Made by a program: the position numbers and the translations under genes. Of a stretch of DNA of 64,000 nucleotides, positions 22,377 to 32,426 are shown piece after piece. Below the pieces are notes generated by a model that saw nothing but the letters and a program-made list of their open reading frames with translations, had not been told where the DNA came from and did not search any database. How positions within the stretch are numbered: the first letter of the stretch is position 1; the number at the start of each line of letters is the position of its first letter. Source of the DNA: Cenococcum geophilum 1.58 (lineage: Eukaryota; Ascomycota; Dothideomycetes; Gloniales; Gloniaceae); assembly GCA_001692895.1 (NCBI GenBank), contig KV748176.1, forward strand, positions 4,369,092 to 4,433,091. Direction: 5' to 3'.

Positions 22377-23760
22377 CTACCACTCAATATTATCCGCGCA
22401 AAGTTGAAGTAAGGTTAAACGACCTGATAAGTGACCTACGCATATTATATTACTATAAACAGCTGTACAGGCTGGTTGGTATTTAGGAGGAAGCCAAAGA
22501 AAACGCAACCCTTTGTAAGTTACCCATTGGCCTATCACAAAGAAGGTAGGTTGTCCATTTCCCTGGGAGGAAGAAGTATTAGACAAAAGGAAGGAAAGAG
22601 GGATTTGTCCTCTATTTGTCTCTAGGGACTGGCCGTCCGGCGAGAAGGCGACCGCCCTAACCGAGTTCAAATAGCCTTCCAGCGTGCTGCGGCACAACCC
22701 CATCGATGTCCCCCACAGCCGTATCGTCTTGTCGTTTGATACCGACGCAACCAGCTGCCTGTCCGGCGAAAAGGCGACAGCGCCGACGTAATCCAAATGG
22801 CCTTCGAGCGTGCTGCGGCAAGCGTTCCAATCATCTTCTACCTTTGGTATCATGCTAACCCACCCTGTAGTATGCTTCGCAAATGTCTGCCGTATGATAC
22901 TCATCTCTGGAGTAAAGATAAGAGCTGAAGAATAGATCTGTAGAGGAGTGTCTTCGAGTAACGGCGGAACCGTAGTGCAAATCGTTTCGCATCGCGAAGA
23001 AAGCTCGAGCTAGCACTGTTGGCTGACTGTCTCACAGGTAAGTATAGCAATTACAATGAAGCGTTGCAAGCAGTCTTACGCCCGTGAGCGCCTGCAAGCT
23101 ATCAATTATGTGGATGCATTTGTATGTTTCTCCGATAAGGCTCATGGCCAGTGAAGGAAATGCTTCTGGAGGAAAAGGTAGATCGAGTCCCTGTTGTGGA
23201 TGTAGCGTTTTCCCTGCTCCAGATGGTGTACCCAATAACGGCAAGCATATTGTACCTCAGGTGGTAGACCGCTAGCGATTGTCAGTTCATCGATCTCGGT
23301 TCTCAGAGTCCCAGGCATCAAGAGGTTGCATATGTTCTGTTGCAGGCCTTTTGGGCTGGACATTAGTTCAAGGCACCGAGCAGCTAGCCTCTCATGTGTT
23401 TCCTCCTCATTTACCTAGAAAGGGCTCCTTCCCTGCTTTCCACAATCGACGAGGAACTCGCGAAAGGACAGATGTAGGAGCCGTACGGGAACATCCTCGC
23501 TATCGGGAATGCTGAGAACAGAGTGTGGAGAATCTAGCCGGCAGCTAATATCGTCTTTGGGCATACCAAGGAGACTTGCAAGCGAGGCAATATAGAGGGG
23601 ACTCTCTAAAACAACGATGCTCCCAACTATTTCCTGGAACTCACTAGCCCATCTTTCTTTGTCCTCCTCATCTTCCTCGTCAAACAGCTGGTTTAAGATT
23701 GGAAGATATGTCGCGTCTAGCTTGGAAGCCTTGGTTTTCCGATACCCAAGCAGTATGTCT
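22377..23760 (-). pseudogene. NACHT-WD40 (NLR-like) protein, C-terminal remnant
   Basis: The minus strand encodes the segment that follows the NTPase in fungal NACHT-WD40 proteins: S-P-L-Y-I-A-S-L-A-S-L-L-G-M, then R-L-L-H-L-S-F-R-E-F-L-V-D, P-P-E-V-Q-Y-A-C-R-Y-W-V-H-H-L-E-Q and L-Q-I-Y-S-S-A-L-I-F-T-P-E. Two WD40 repeats follow (L-E-G-H-L-D-Y-V-G-A-V-A-F-S-P-D; N-D-K-T-I-R-L-W) and a terminal L-W-L-P-P-K-Y module. Damage includes a TAG for a likely Trp at about 23422, a frameshift near 23150 and another near 22975. The NACHT P-loop and N-terminal effector domain are absent. Such proteins act in non-self recognition and programmed cell death in fungi. It lies just downstream of the kinase gene on the same strand. 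Confidence 0.85.
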
Positions 23761-23906
23761 AAGCCGTATATAGTAATGGAAATTTTCCACGAATAACTCC
23801 ATAGCTCCAGAAGACATAGTAATCATCTAGACTGACCGATCTAAACCCCTCGATATGAACAACGAGTAATAGAAACGCCGGAACGAAGCCATCATCAACG
23901 TCTAAC

Positions 23907-25540
23907 CTAGTCTTCGACCCTGAAGGGCGATTCTTCCATGATGACAGAGTCCCTCGGTCGACCCCGGTGTGCGAGGGATCTTTCGCGCTGTTGGAAGATG
24001 GCTGGCTTGGACGGCGGTGGCTCAACTTGGTTGAATCGATAGTTTGGATCAAGCTGAGCCCTCTGGAAAATTTTGCCAAGCTTTTCTTGCACCTGATTAG
24101 TGTGATCGCGGTCCTCCGTGGCGATTCGAAGAAGGCTTTCAGCGATGAGGGTCAAAAGGGCAGCCAGCGCGGTGTCGCCTTTACATCGTGGATCGTCTTG
24201 CAGTTCCTGTATCGCTTCCAAGACGGCGGGATGCACTTCTGCCGTTCGCTGCGAAGTCAGGTTGTAGAAGTAGTACTTGGAATCAGGCGACTGAAACGGT
24301 ACTCTAGCGATGCTAAAACTGTTAATTGACTCAACACCGTGCAAGAACCAGATAGAGAACTCGAGAAAGATGCAACCGAGCGACCAGATATCATATCGGC
24401 GAGACCTGGCTAAGTCCTTTTCAATGACGGCCTCTGGTGCTTCGTACGCCGGGGTGGTGGCCGTGCTGATCGTGGGCCAATTTCGCTTCATGGTGGAATG
24501 TTGGTGTACTCGTGAGACGCCGACATCGGCTACGACTAACAAATCGCCGTCGGCTTGAATGAAATTGAGGATGTTTTCTGGTTTGAGATCTCCATGGCGA
24601 AAGTTGATGTCGTGAAGGGCTTTGAGCGCTCCAGTCAAACCGAGCATCTGGCGTAAACACCACAAAGCCAGATCTGCGTCACGATCCACCGAATCTTTAG
24701 ACATCCAGTAATCTCTTAGATTCCCGCCTTCCGCCCAAGGAAAGATTACGTAGTATTGTTCTCCAGTATCGAATGTTGCGTAATGCTGGATGAGATGCGG
24801 ATGTTTCAGACTTCGAATTCTGGCTAGATTATTTCTCTCCTGGACGAACTCATGTGTGCTCTTGATGTTGAATTCCTTGACGGCAACCTCGATTTTGTCC
24901 CCTGAGGCCTTCTGAATTTAGCTTCCATTCAGCTGCAGGGAATTGGGGATGGAGGAGGGCCTACCTGGATCCCCTTCTGATGAGCAGGGTGAAGCTCGCC
25001 TCGATAAACGTCGCTATATTGTCCATGTGTAATGTTTCTGAGGGACTTAAGCGGCAGAACGTATCTTGGGTCCAGCGTCACATCTTCACCACTGTTCTCC
25101 AGGACGGGCGCTAGAACAGTCCACTGAGTTTCCAGAAACCTGTCAACTCCGAGTTCGTTCCAGCTAGCGAAGGAATGGAAGACCGTCCCATCGCTCGAGA
25201 CTAAGCTGTTCCCTTCCCCTGCCGTAGGATTCTAACTGAGTGGTAGGTGACTGTCATTGAGTCCTTCTGCGAGAAGGCCCTTGGCGGCGCCGGGATCCCC
25301 TATTAAGACCAAAATCGCAAAGACTTTCTTGGCACTTTCTATTATTTTGGTTGGAATTCCGAATCCAGCGATGAGAACCAGGCCAAATATACTAATCTTA
25401 GGGAATAGCAAGGCTTCGATTTCCTCTTTCGTGATCTCAGCTTCCAATACATCTAGCGGCAAAAACGTCTTTCGGTTGCTCAGCTTGCATTCAATCTTGG
25501 AGTTCTTCAGTCGGTTGTATAAAGAGGTGGTGCTCATCAT
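23907..25540 (-). pseudogene. Ser/Thr protein kinase, one intron and one premature stop
   Basis: Exon 1 is 25540-24965 and exon 2 is 24911-23907, together 527 codons with an in-frame TAG at codon 103 (25234-25232), probably a former CAG. The N-terminal region is specific to fungal kinases of this type (F-L-E-T-Q-W-T-V-L-A-P-V-L). Kinase motifs: V-A-V-K-E-F (ATP-binding Lys), H-G-D-L-K-P-E-N-I-L (catalytic loop, with G for the usual R of HRD), D-V-G (for DFG) and A-P-E in the activation segment; Y-D-I-W-S-L-G-C-I-F follows. The unusual H-G-D and D-V-G occur in related fungal kinases by my recollection. The start could be 25540 or 25537 (tandem ATG). If the TAG is a sequencing error or is read through, the gene may be active. 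Confidence 0.85.
24912..24964 (-). other. Spliceosomal intron in the kinase gene
   Basis: 53 nt, ATCCAG/GTAGGC at the 5' site and ATTCAG/AAGGCC at the 3' site, with GCTGAAT as a likely branch point about 20 nt upstream of the AG. It is phase 0, and removing it joins H-Q-K-G-I-Q to K-A-S-G-D-K in frame. Confidence 0.85.
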
Positions 25541-26336
25541 TCGTTGTGGGATAAGATAGTACGATATCGAGAGGGAGATCAACTGTGGTGGAACGATCGA
25601 GTAAGTATTGTGGGTGGTGGGTGGACGTGGGGGTGATATTGTGCGGCTCTCCATGCCTGCGATTCCCAGGCCCAATCTTCGCTCTTGCTATATCCTTGTG
25701 TTGAGGACTGACTTGCTGTGCCGCATCGACTCATCAGTCGCGAGACAAATCGTGATTTCCAGTCCGCCCTCGCTTATGGCTGGCAGCTTGCATGCTTTTG
25801 ACAGATGACAGGCTTTCAACGAATTTTGTATTTTACTCAATTACCAGCTCGCCTTTGAGCTTTCACTCATTCATTTTATTGCATTGCCTCAAGTAAAGCT
25901 GCAACTATTCATACCATATAACTCTACATCTACTCCAACTCCTTTTATTCTCCCACATCAATCCGACGCCTTGCTTTGGCTAACCGTTACCACGCCCATT
26001 CCATCTTATTTCCCTTTATAGCTGCTACACCTGTCTTCATATCCGCTGTAGCTGCTAAGGGCCCTCATCAGACGATCGAACTTTCAATCAAGCATAACTC
26101 ACGTTCTGCTTTCGACTGCCAACCTTCTACTTCTATTAAGCGTCCTTTACCTTATGAACACTAAGCTTCCGACACCAATTATCAGCCGAGTTTGGATGAT
26201 CTGGCTACGATTCAAAAAAAAAAAAAATTGGTAACCAGACGGAATAAGTACACATCAGTCAGGTGAGGAACGTTAACTAAAATACGAGATGTTCTGAGAG
26301 AGCTTCTAGTTTCAATGCTAATCCTAGTTCCAGTTT
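25541..26336. other. Kinase upstream region and unassigned DNA
   Basis: No convincing gene. The kinase promoter should lie at about 25541-25800 on the minus strand. From 25830 to 26165 there are pyrimidine-rich stretches and a 62-codon plus-strand ORF (25976-26164) with no recognisable motif, which I do not call. A run of A residues lies at 26214-26227. Confidence 0.4.
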
Positions 26337-26391
26337 CAATCCCAATTCCAATCCCAATCCCAATTCCAATCCCAATCCCAATTCCAATTCC
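26337..26391. repeat. Hexanucleotide microsatellite (CCCAAT/TCCAAT)n
   Basis: About nine hexamers with a regular mix of CCCAAT and TCCAAT. On the minus strand they read as alternating Gly-Ile codons inside a 93-codon ORF (26493-26212), which is most likely open only because of the repeat. Confidence 0.9.
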
Positions 26392-26605
26392 ATTTCCCAT
26401 GTCAACTCCAACGCAATGAATCCACCGCCAGTTAATGGGGCAATCGAAGCCAGCCCGCGTTCGGCAGCGCCACTCTCTACAGCCTAGCTTCACTGGATGC
26501 TCTCCAGACAGAACACATTAGGAAAATTATGGATGTTGTAGATGAGCTCTGCCGCGCCAGCGCTGGCTCTCTCCTACTCTATGATTACTCCTCCTAGTCC
26601 TTTCG

Positions 26606-26944
26606 CTACTCTTTAGCCTTCACGATAATATTATCGGCCTTCAGTTCTGCCAGGCCGAACACGGTCACTAAGGCGGGCCACAACTTTTCTTGAATAATGG
26701 GTAGTATCGTAGAGGAGAGTGCTTTCCGTCCATCTTCATGACAAAATGACATTAATGCCATCTTGCACTTCGCGTTAGTATCCTCTGTGCCCTTCCCGAA
26801 GATCGCTTGCTTGCGGAATTCTATAGTCTGGCCTGTTTCCTTTTGTATGGTCCGTCTGCTCCATACAATAATGTTTGTGCCTTTCGTCCACTTAATTTGG
26901 CCATCAAATCTTAATCTACTGTCTTGGGTTATTCTGCGCTTTCG
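26606..26944 (-). pseudogene. Unknown protein fragment, 112 codons without an upstream start
   Basis: Open between a TAA at 26947-26945 and a TAG at 26608-26606. The composition is that of a real basic protein (F-D-G-Q-I-K-W-T-K-G-T-N-I-I-V-W; E-F-R-K-Q-A-I-F-G-K-G-T-E-D; I-I-Q-E-K-L-W-P-A-L-V). There is no ATG in the first half, so it is an internal exon or a 5'-truncated gene. I do not recognise the family. Confidence 0.45.
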
Positions 26945-27109
26945 TTAGTTATCCCAACTTAGTTACTTAACTAAAAGAAAAAGGTAATCTACCTAAATAA
27001 ACATATCACGTCTCTTCCGCTCGCTGCTTGGATTAAGCACCTCTGTATTGCATCTGTCCAGTTTTGGCATACGTCGTATGTTTTGGTAATTCCAGATCGC
27101 TATGTTTAA

Positions 27110-27625
27110 TTAGCACCTTATAGTAAGTAATTCATGAGTATAGGATAAGAGACACACTGTATAGGATAGTGAGGGCTGCTGACCCTCTACCGTTGACATT
27201 CTGTACTCGATCCCTCCTTTTGTGTACGCCTTGTCGCCCTTTAATAGCACAGGGATCCTTGCCGAACTATCGATAACTAGCCCATGGCTAGTGTAAGCCA
27301 GTCGGTGTCTTCCGTCGTCGCCGAAGTACATCGTGTTAGGGTCGTCGAAAAGCATCGATGCGATTAGGATACTCCAGGAGGTGCAAAGCCCGTGGTGCTC
27401 TACCCATAATCTGCGGAGCTCATCGTCTGGTGATTGTCGAATTCGTTTCTCTAGGTATTCTATGGTGCTTTTGTCAAATCGTGGAATCCGAACAATCTCT
27501 TCCCAAGTTTTCTCTGAAAACTGTAAAATAACCTCAAACATGTGAAAAGAGCTGTAGAGAGTTTTCGGCCATGTCTTACGACATGCTTCCATTGCGCGCT
27601 CAAAAAGACTAAGTTGAGAATCCAT
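27110..27625 (-). CDS. Hypothetical protein, 171 aa, possible Cys-His-Asp fold
   Basis: An uninterrupted ORF from ATG to TAA with normal codon usage, in the non-RIP island. No signal peptide or membrane segment is visible; the start M-D-S-Q-L-S-L-F-E-R is soluble in character. In the middle, H-G-L-C-T-S-W-S-I-L-I (residues about 77-87) is followed by Y-T-S-H-G-L-V-I-D-S-S-A-R (about 112-124). This spacing resembles the Cys, His and Asp of transglutaminase-like or N-acetyltransferase-like folds. That is an inference only. I do not recognise the family. The gene stands alone, with the next ORF on the same strand more than 1 kb upstream. Confidence 0.7.
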   Translation of the reverse strand: MDSQLSLFERAMEACRKTWPKTLYSSFHMFEVILQFSEKTWEEIVRIPRFDKSTIEYLEKRIRQSPDDELRRLWVEHHGLCTSWSILIASMLFDDPNTMYFGDDGRHRLAYTSHGLVIDSSARIPVLLKGDKAYTKGGIEYRMSTVEGQQPSLSYTVCLLSYTHELLTIRC

Positions 27626-28756
27626 CGTTTTGTAAGCTGTTTGTGAGAAATTGGTTTGCTAATGTACTCCTTCCTATAAGTATTTGGAAGCTAGTGGTTA
27701 CCTACACATAGACTTCCAGAGTTCCATGGAATGTTATAAACTTTGCCTTATTAGGTAGTGCACGCACTACTAACTAACCTTAACCGGAATTAACATTAAT
27801 ACTTGCCCACACTGTAAAACTGCCTATTTATCCTTAACACTGCGTCCTCACTGATTGACTTCATCGTCGCCATTAATATGTTCGATGACACGAGCTTTAA
27901 GACTCCTAATGACTTCCCCAGAAATGAGGCCGCTACTTCCTCGTGTAAATATATTCTCCTTTATTACCACTAGCCAAGAATTCGACGCTGCAAATAACTA
28001 AGGTTAGATTAAAAATTAAGTTCCGCTTTGCCAAGAAGCCGTTAAACAAATATGACTCATAAATAAGAAAAAATTCTTCTTATCCATTATCTTTTGGCAT
28101 ACTCCTCGGTGCGAACCTAGTCCTTCTTTAGCCCCTTATCCCATGCGCTGTTGAGAAAGGCGTACGCACAAGCGAACCAACCAGAGTCTCTAGATTGAAT
28201 CGAGTCTTCACAAAATGAAGTCGTGAATTTGATCAATGAATTAAGGCTCTAAATCATTATAATAAAGCTCAAACTTGATATATAATTGACTCTATCGTGT
28301 CCTAATTAGGCTGCGGTGTTCCTGCCTTCTTTGCAGAGAGGTATATTGCATAGAGCACAGCCGAATTGAGTACTTGGAGGAGCGTGTTGATGTTTTGGTG
28401 TTCGTGCACGGGCCTCTTTTGGCGTACGCATGGATAGAGACTTAGCAATGTTGGCATTCCTCTTTTTCACCTGGTGTTTTTAAGCCTTATTACAATGCTG
28501 CTCCGCAACTTCACGATCTCACGCTTTTCTACTGCTGGGACATTCTACGCGGAAACTACGGAAAGACAGTATTACTGGGATAGTCTAGATATATAAGGAC
28601 CCAATTGCCATAACGGAATTATCGGACTATTTTAGGATATAGAATTATCACTACAAACAAGGACATAGTGCTTTTTAATCCATGCGGCCCTTGTAGTGTG
28701 AATGACTCCTAATGCCTATTACTGTATATCTCTTTACAGAGCAAACAGACAAACCA
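27626..28756. other. Intergenic DNA, no gene seen
   Basis: Moderate AT content, short frames only. A weak inverted repeat (CACTACAA...TTGTAGTG) lies at about 28651-28702. No terminal repeats or duplications could be matched. Confidence 0.4.
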
Positions 28757-29278
28757 TTAATAACACCGAAGACTCTCATCGCTGTCCTCACCCAACCCCT
28801 GTTGATATAGAGAGTCTTCGTAATCTTCGTAATCGAGGTCTGGATAGCCGTCAAACGGTATAGAATCCCCTAAGGCTATCAGGCTGTTAGCATGCACCTA
28901 TAACAAAGAGGAGGTGCTTCGCATACCGATATCACTATCCCAACCCCTTAACCTCATATACGCATGTATCTCTTCTATACTCATCTCAAAAATCTCTTGT
29001 GTTGGCAACGGATAACCAGCGACCTTTGATGGCGTCTTAGGCGTTGCAGGGCGTACAGGAGATGCTGGACGGTTCATTGATATAGTTGGAGACGAGATGT
29101 TAGTCGCAGGAGTATTGGAGGAGCTGGCGGGCGGAGTCAATGGCGGCGTCATGGAAGGCGCATTTGCAGGAGCTAGGAGACCTAGTGGTGGCTCGGAGGC
29201 GGCTCGGCAAGGCCGTTTAGCAGGACCTTGCGTGTAGTGGGGTTCTTCGGAGGGTCGCTTGGAGGATTGCGATGCCAT
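28757..29278 (-). pseudogene. Pro/Ser/Thr-rich hypothetical protein with one premature TAG
   Basis: ATG at 29278, then 126 codons to a TAG at 28900-28898. The same frame continues for 46 more codons with coding character (G-D-S-I-P-F-D-G-Y-P-D-L-D-Y-E-D-Y-E-D) to a TAA at 28759-28757, so the TAG is probably a mutated CAG. The N-terminal half is low complexity with many Thr-Pro and Ser-Pro sites and a basic K-R-P stretch, perhaps a nuclear protein. The acidic C-terminus is rich in Asp, Glu and Tyr. I do not recognise the family. A 95-codon ORF in another frame (29504-29217) overlaps the start and is taken as a leader or a shadow. Confidence 0.6.
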
Positions 29279-29460
29279 TCTCTGAGTTCGTGATAGAGCT
29301 TGGACTTGAGCTAGAGTTAGAGGTAGAATGGGAGAAAGCGTTGGAGAAAGAGTCGGAGAAATATTTGCGGATGTTTGATGGAAGCTGCAGTTGGGGTAGA
29401 ATTTGCGTTGGAGGTGTTGTTTTTTTGTGGTGCCTATGAGTCACGGCAAGTGGGGTCTCA

Positions 29461-29563
29461 GCTCGGCGTGTTACGGAAAAACTCGGTGTGGTTAGAAAGT
29501 TCAACCTGGTCAGAACTTTAAGTTTAACTTTCTGACCATGCTCAGCTTCTGACTATGCCGAGC
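29461..29563. repeat. Imperfect inverted repeat, about 103 bp
   Basis: Outer arms GCTCGGCGTG (29461-29470) and TATGCCGAGC (29554-29563) pair except for two transition mismatches. Inner arms GGTTAGAAAGTT (29490-29501) and AACTTTCTGACC (29526-29537) pair with one mismatch. It could be a small MITE relic or a transcript hairpin. No flanking duplication was found. Confidence 0.5.
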
Positions 29564-30262
29564 TTTATATATATACAGTGCATATTCAAATAATTTTCTT
29601 TTTTAGAATTTAGATTATTTAATAAATTATATAATGCTTAAGTAGCATATACGGGCATATTTTGGTTGCCCTGGAGGAGAATTAAATTGAAGCAACTCAG
29701 AAGAATCAAATTGAAGTAACCAGATCTTGCCTGACGTACGCTTCCTCTTTCTAAAGTTCTTGCAGCCAAGCATACGGCTTCGCTGCAATTATGCGCGTAG
29801 CGAATTTGAAATTTTTACAGCGCTCGCCAAAGGGTGGAAGAAGGCCTTAAGTATAGTAGGGTTTATGAGCTAGGATTATTATTATATCTACTTATCTAGG
29901 TATTTAATAGCTGCCTAATAGAGTAGGATAGGTTACCTTTATATTAGTTACTGTAAGGGATATTTTATCCCATTGTGTCTTCAGGTTCATGCACTTTTAG
30001 TTCCCGCGCACCGTCGCACGCCTAAAAAGCCAATCAATAAGCTCTATACCGTATATAGTTTGGTGTTCTGGGCGTCGAGTCAGCTCCAAGCGATGAGCTG
30101 CTGAGAAAGTTCGGATAGGGGTCGTTCGTGTATTCGCGATTTTTGGTCAGAAGTCGTTTAATATTAAATCCTCGTGTATACTGCTTACCTGAACCTTATA
30201 GAGCCATACTTTCGCGGCATTAATTAGCAGCAGCGTCGTCACAGCTGCCCTAGAGCTTGTTC
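29564..30262. other. AT-rich boundary and probable piggyBac left flank
   Basis: The gene island ends and RIP-like sequence begins here. The sequence T-T-T-A-T-C-C-C-A-T-T-G-T-G at about 29967-29980 could be the left end of the piggyBac element (these start CCC next to a TTAA target), but no matching right end was found. Confidence 0.35.
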
Positions 30263-31996
30263 ATGCAGTAGTTCCAAACTCCTAAGTATGAGCATGAGCC
30301 GTCGCCCGAATCGTATATAGAGCCTCTACTAGCGCAGAGTTTTACACAGGAGTTTTAAATCAACCAGTATACTTACGATCCTCAATCCGACTAGCCTATA
30401 GAGCTTCTGCCCGAGCAGGCTACCGTTATATAAGGCGGGGAGCGAGTACAGGAGGATAAGACTAAGGAGGACGGGTTTTGTGCTATAATTAAGCCGCATA
30501 GGCAAGCTGCTAGTAGTAAGGACGATTTAGGCGATAAGGATTAAATTGATGATATAATGCTGCCTTAGCTGTTAGTAGATGAAGTAAAGCAGCTAGGCCT
30601 TCCGTTAGTGCCTACTAATTAGTAACTACTACCACACGTTCCTATAGAGCCTTTATACGTCGTCAATCTTCTATATAAGCTCTATATCGCTACTTAGCGC
30701 GCTAGTGAAAATATTAACCTTGTTTCTACTATTAGCAGCGCCTCCCCTACTGCTAATACTAATTCCTCTACTAAGCGCGATAAGCCATACGATTGTTAAG
30801 CTTACTGCTTAATTACTAATCGTTAAGATCTAGGATCGAGCGAGGGGTATAGGAGTAGGTGGGACCTTCCTGGGCAAGTCTTCCTACTCTTTTTTAGCCA
30901 ACTAATCTTCTATCTACTCGCTACTAACATAAATCTCTATACTGCTAAAAAGAACGCTAACGGAATTAACTAATTAGGACGTTACGCGGGTAAATAAAAG
31001 CTTATCTAGAGGGACACGTCGGCCAGCGAATTAATAATTTAGATAGGCTTAATTATCTATATGGGCGTCTTTCGGCAGCAGCAGCCGCGTAATATCTAGC
31101 GATGGGATAATAAATAGCCTATATACGCAATTAGTTCCTTTATACCGCGCAGATAATAGGAGCAGATTAAGCGCTACTTTTATATATTAGCTCTAGAGCT
31201 TAATAACGCTAGAGAGTATATATACGCCAAAATTAAACCTTTAATATTAGCACTAGGCGAAGCTTTTTAACGCTATATGGTGCCTGGCTCTATAGTATCT
31301 GTTAATAAGATAATGGTAAGGTTTACTAGTAGATCTAGCTATAAGATTAAGATACCAGGTAAGCCGATTCCTAAAGGATATAAGATTATAAGCCTTTGTT
31401 AATATAGCTACTATTTTAGCTTTATATTTAGCAGCGGGATAGACGGTTTTTATTACCTACCACGTCGAACAGAGCTCACCAATATTATCCTTAATTCTAC
31501 ATCCAAAGCCGTCTTCTACCTCTACCGCTAGCTGCCCCTATAAGCTCGTCAATTCTGCCTATTTTATAATAACTTCTTTAGTAATATTTGACTATTTAGT
31601 ACGCTCTAACGGATTGGAATTGCTACCTACGGAACTACTCGTTTAAATTTAATTAATTATCCAGTAGTATATAAAACGGTAAATAAAAGAAAGGCAAGAC
31701 TACCGTTTAACCTTATATCTGGTGTAGTAGTAAAAGACGTACTCTTAATTATCTGGTAGGATAAGAATCTAGTCTATTTCCTAATAACTACACACACCTA
31801 TAGCTCAAATAACGTCGGTGAGGTTAAGTAGTGTCGCCTATAGCCGTATAACTCCTTCCTTAAGGATCTAGTTGCTTATATATAGGGGGAGGAAGCCAAG
31901 AAAAAGCTAACGCTGCCGCGTCTATTAATTAATTATAACAACTAGATAGGCGGAGTTAATATACACAACCAGCTTTAAAGCTACTATACTACTTAG
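30263..31996 (+). pseudogene. piggyBac transposase, N-terminal and catalytic part, RIP-inactivated
   Basis: One frame from a probable ATG at 30263 stays in register for 1.7 kb, interrupted only by TAA/TAG/TGA. Family features: an acidic N-terminal region; R-Y-F-Y-I-L-A-L near 31171; K-I-M-V-R-F-T-S-R-S near 31310; P-K-G-Y-K-I near 31372; Y-N-N-F-F-S-N near 31567; G-G-V-N-I-H-N-Q-L near 31952. In active members the last motifs carry the catalytic Asp residues (DE, DN, GVD); here each is Asn, by G-to-A change. Introns, if any, were not seen. A functional product is impossible. Confidence 0.9.
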
Positions 31997-32001
31997 ATTA
32001 C
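31997..32001. repeat. Target-site duplication ATTAC (left) of family-1 copy B
   Basis: The second copy is at 52792-52796, more than 20 kb away, directly after the right LTR. Confidence 0.93.
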
Positions 32002-32426
32002 TGTAACGGAACCTTGTAGCAAGAACTACGATAGGCTCGTTATTGGGCTAGGTGTATAAAAAATGCAAGTATAAAAGTCAACAACGTAATAATAACTAGT
32101 GGAGTGGTTGCCCAATAGATTAACTCTAATTATATTCTGAGAATTATTATAAGGAAGGAACTATCTAGGTAGGGACTAAGGGTCCTTAAATACACAACCG
32201 TACTCCTATAAAAGTTATTGCTCTATCTACTCTGTCTACTCTATTCGCTCTATTATAAATCTTACAGATTATATAAATTATATAGATTATATTACGTGAC
32301 CTTACTTACTATTCCTCGTTATATAGTTCTACGGGTTCCATCCTAGACTATGCCTATATTAACTAACTAGCTTCTTCTAACTCCTCTCTAAGTAGTTATA
32401 ATATTATACTTAAAGCGTCCGTAATA
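32002..32426 (-). repeat. 3' LTR of family-1 copy B
   Basis: 425 bp, TGTAACGGAACC to GCGTCCGTAATA. On the minus strand a purine-rich tract (AAAGGAGGGAGATAG) abuts it at 32427-32441 as the polypurine tract. Confidence 0.93.

Noticed and set aside
26212..26493. 93-codon minus-strand ORF with a (Gly-Ile)n tract
   Set aside because: Open mainly because of the hexanucleotide microsatellite; it ends in an A/T run and has no other motif.
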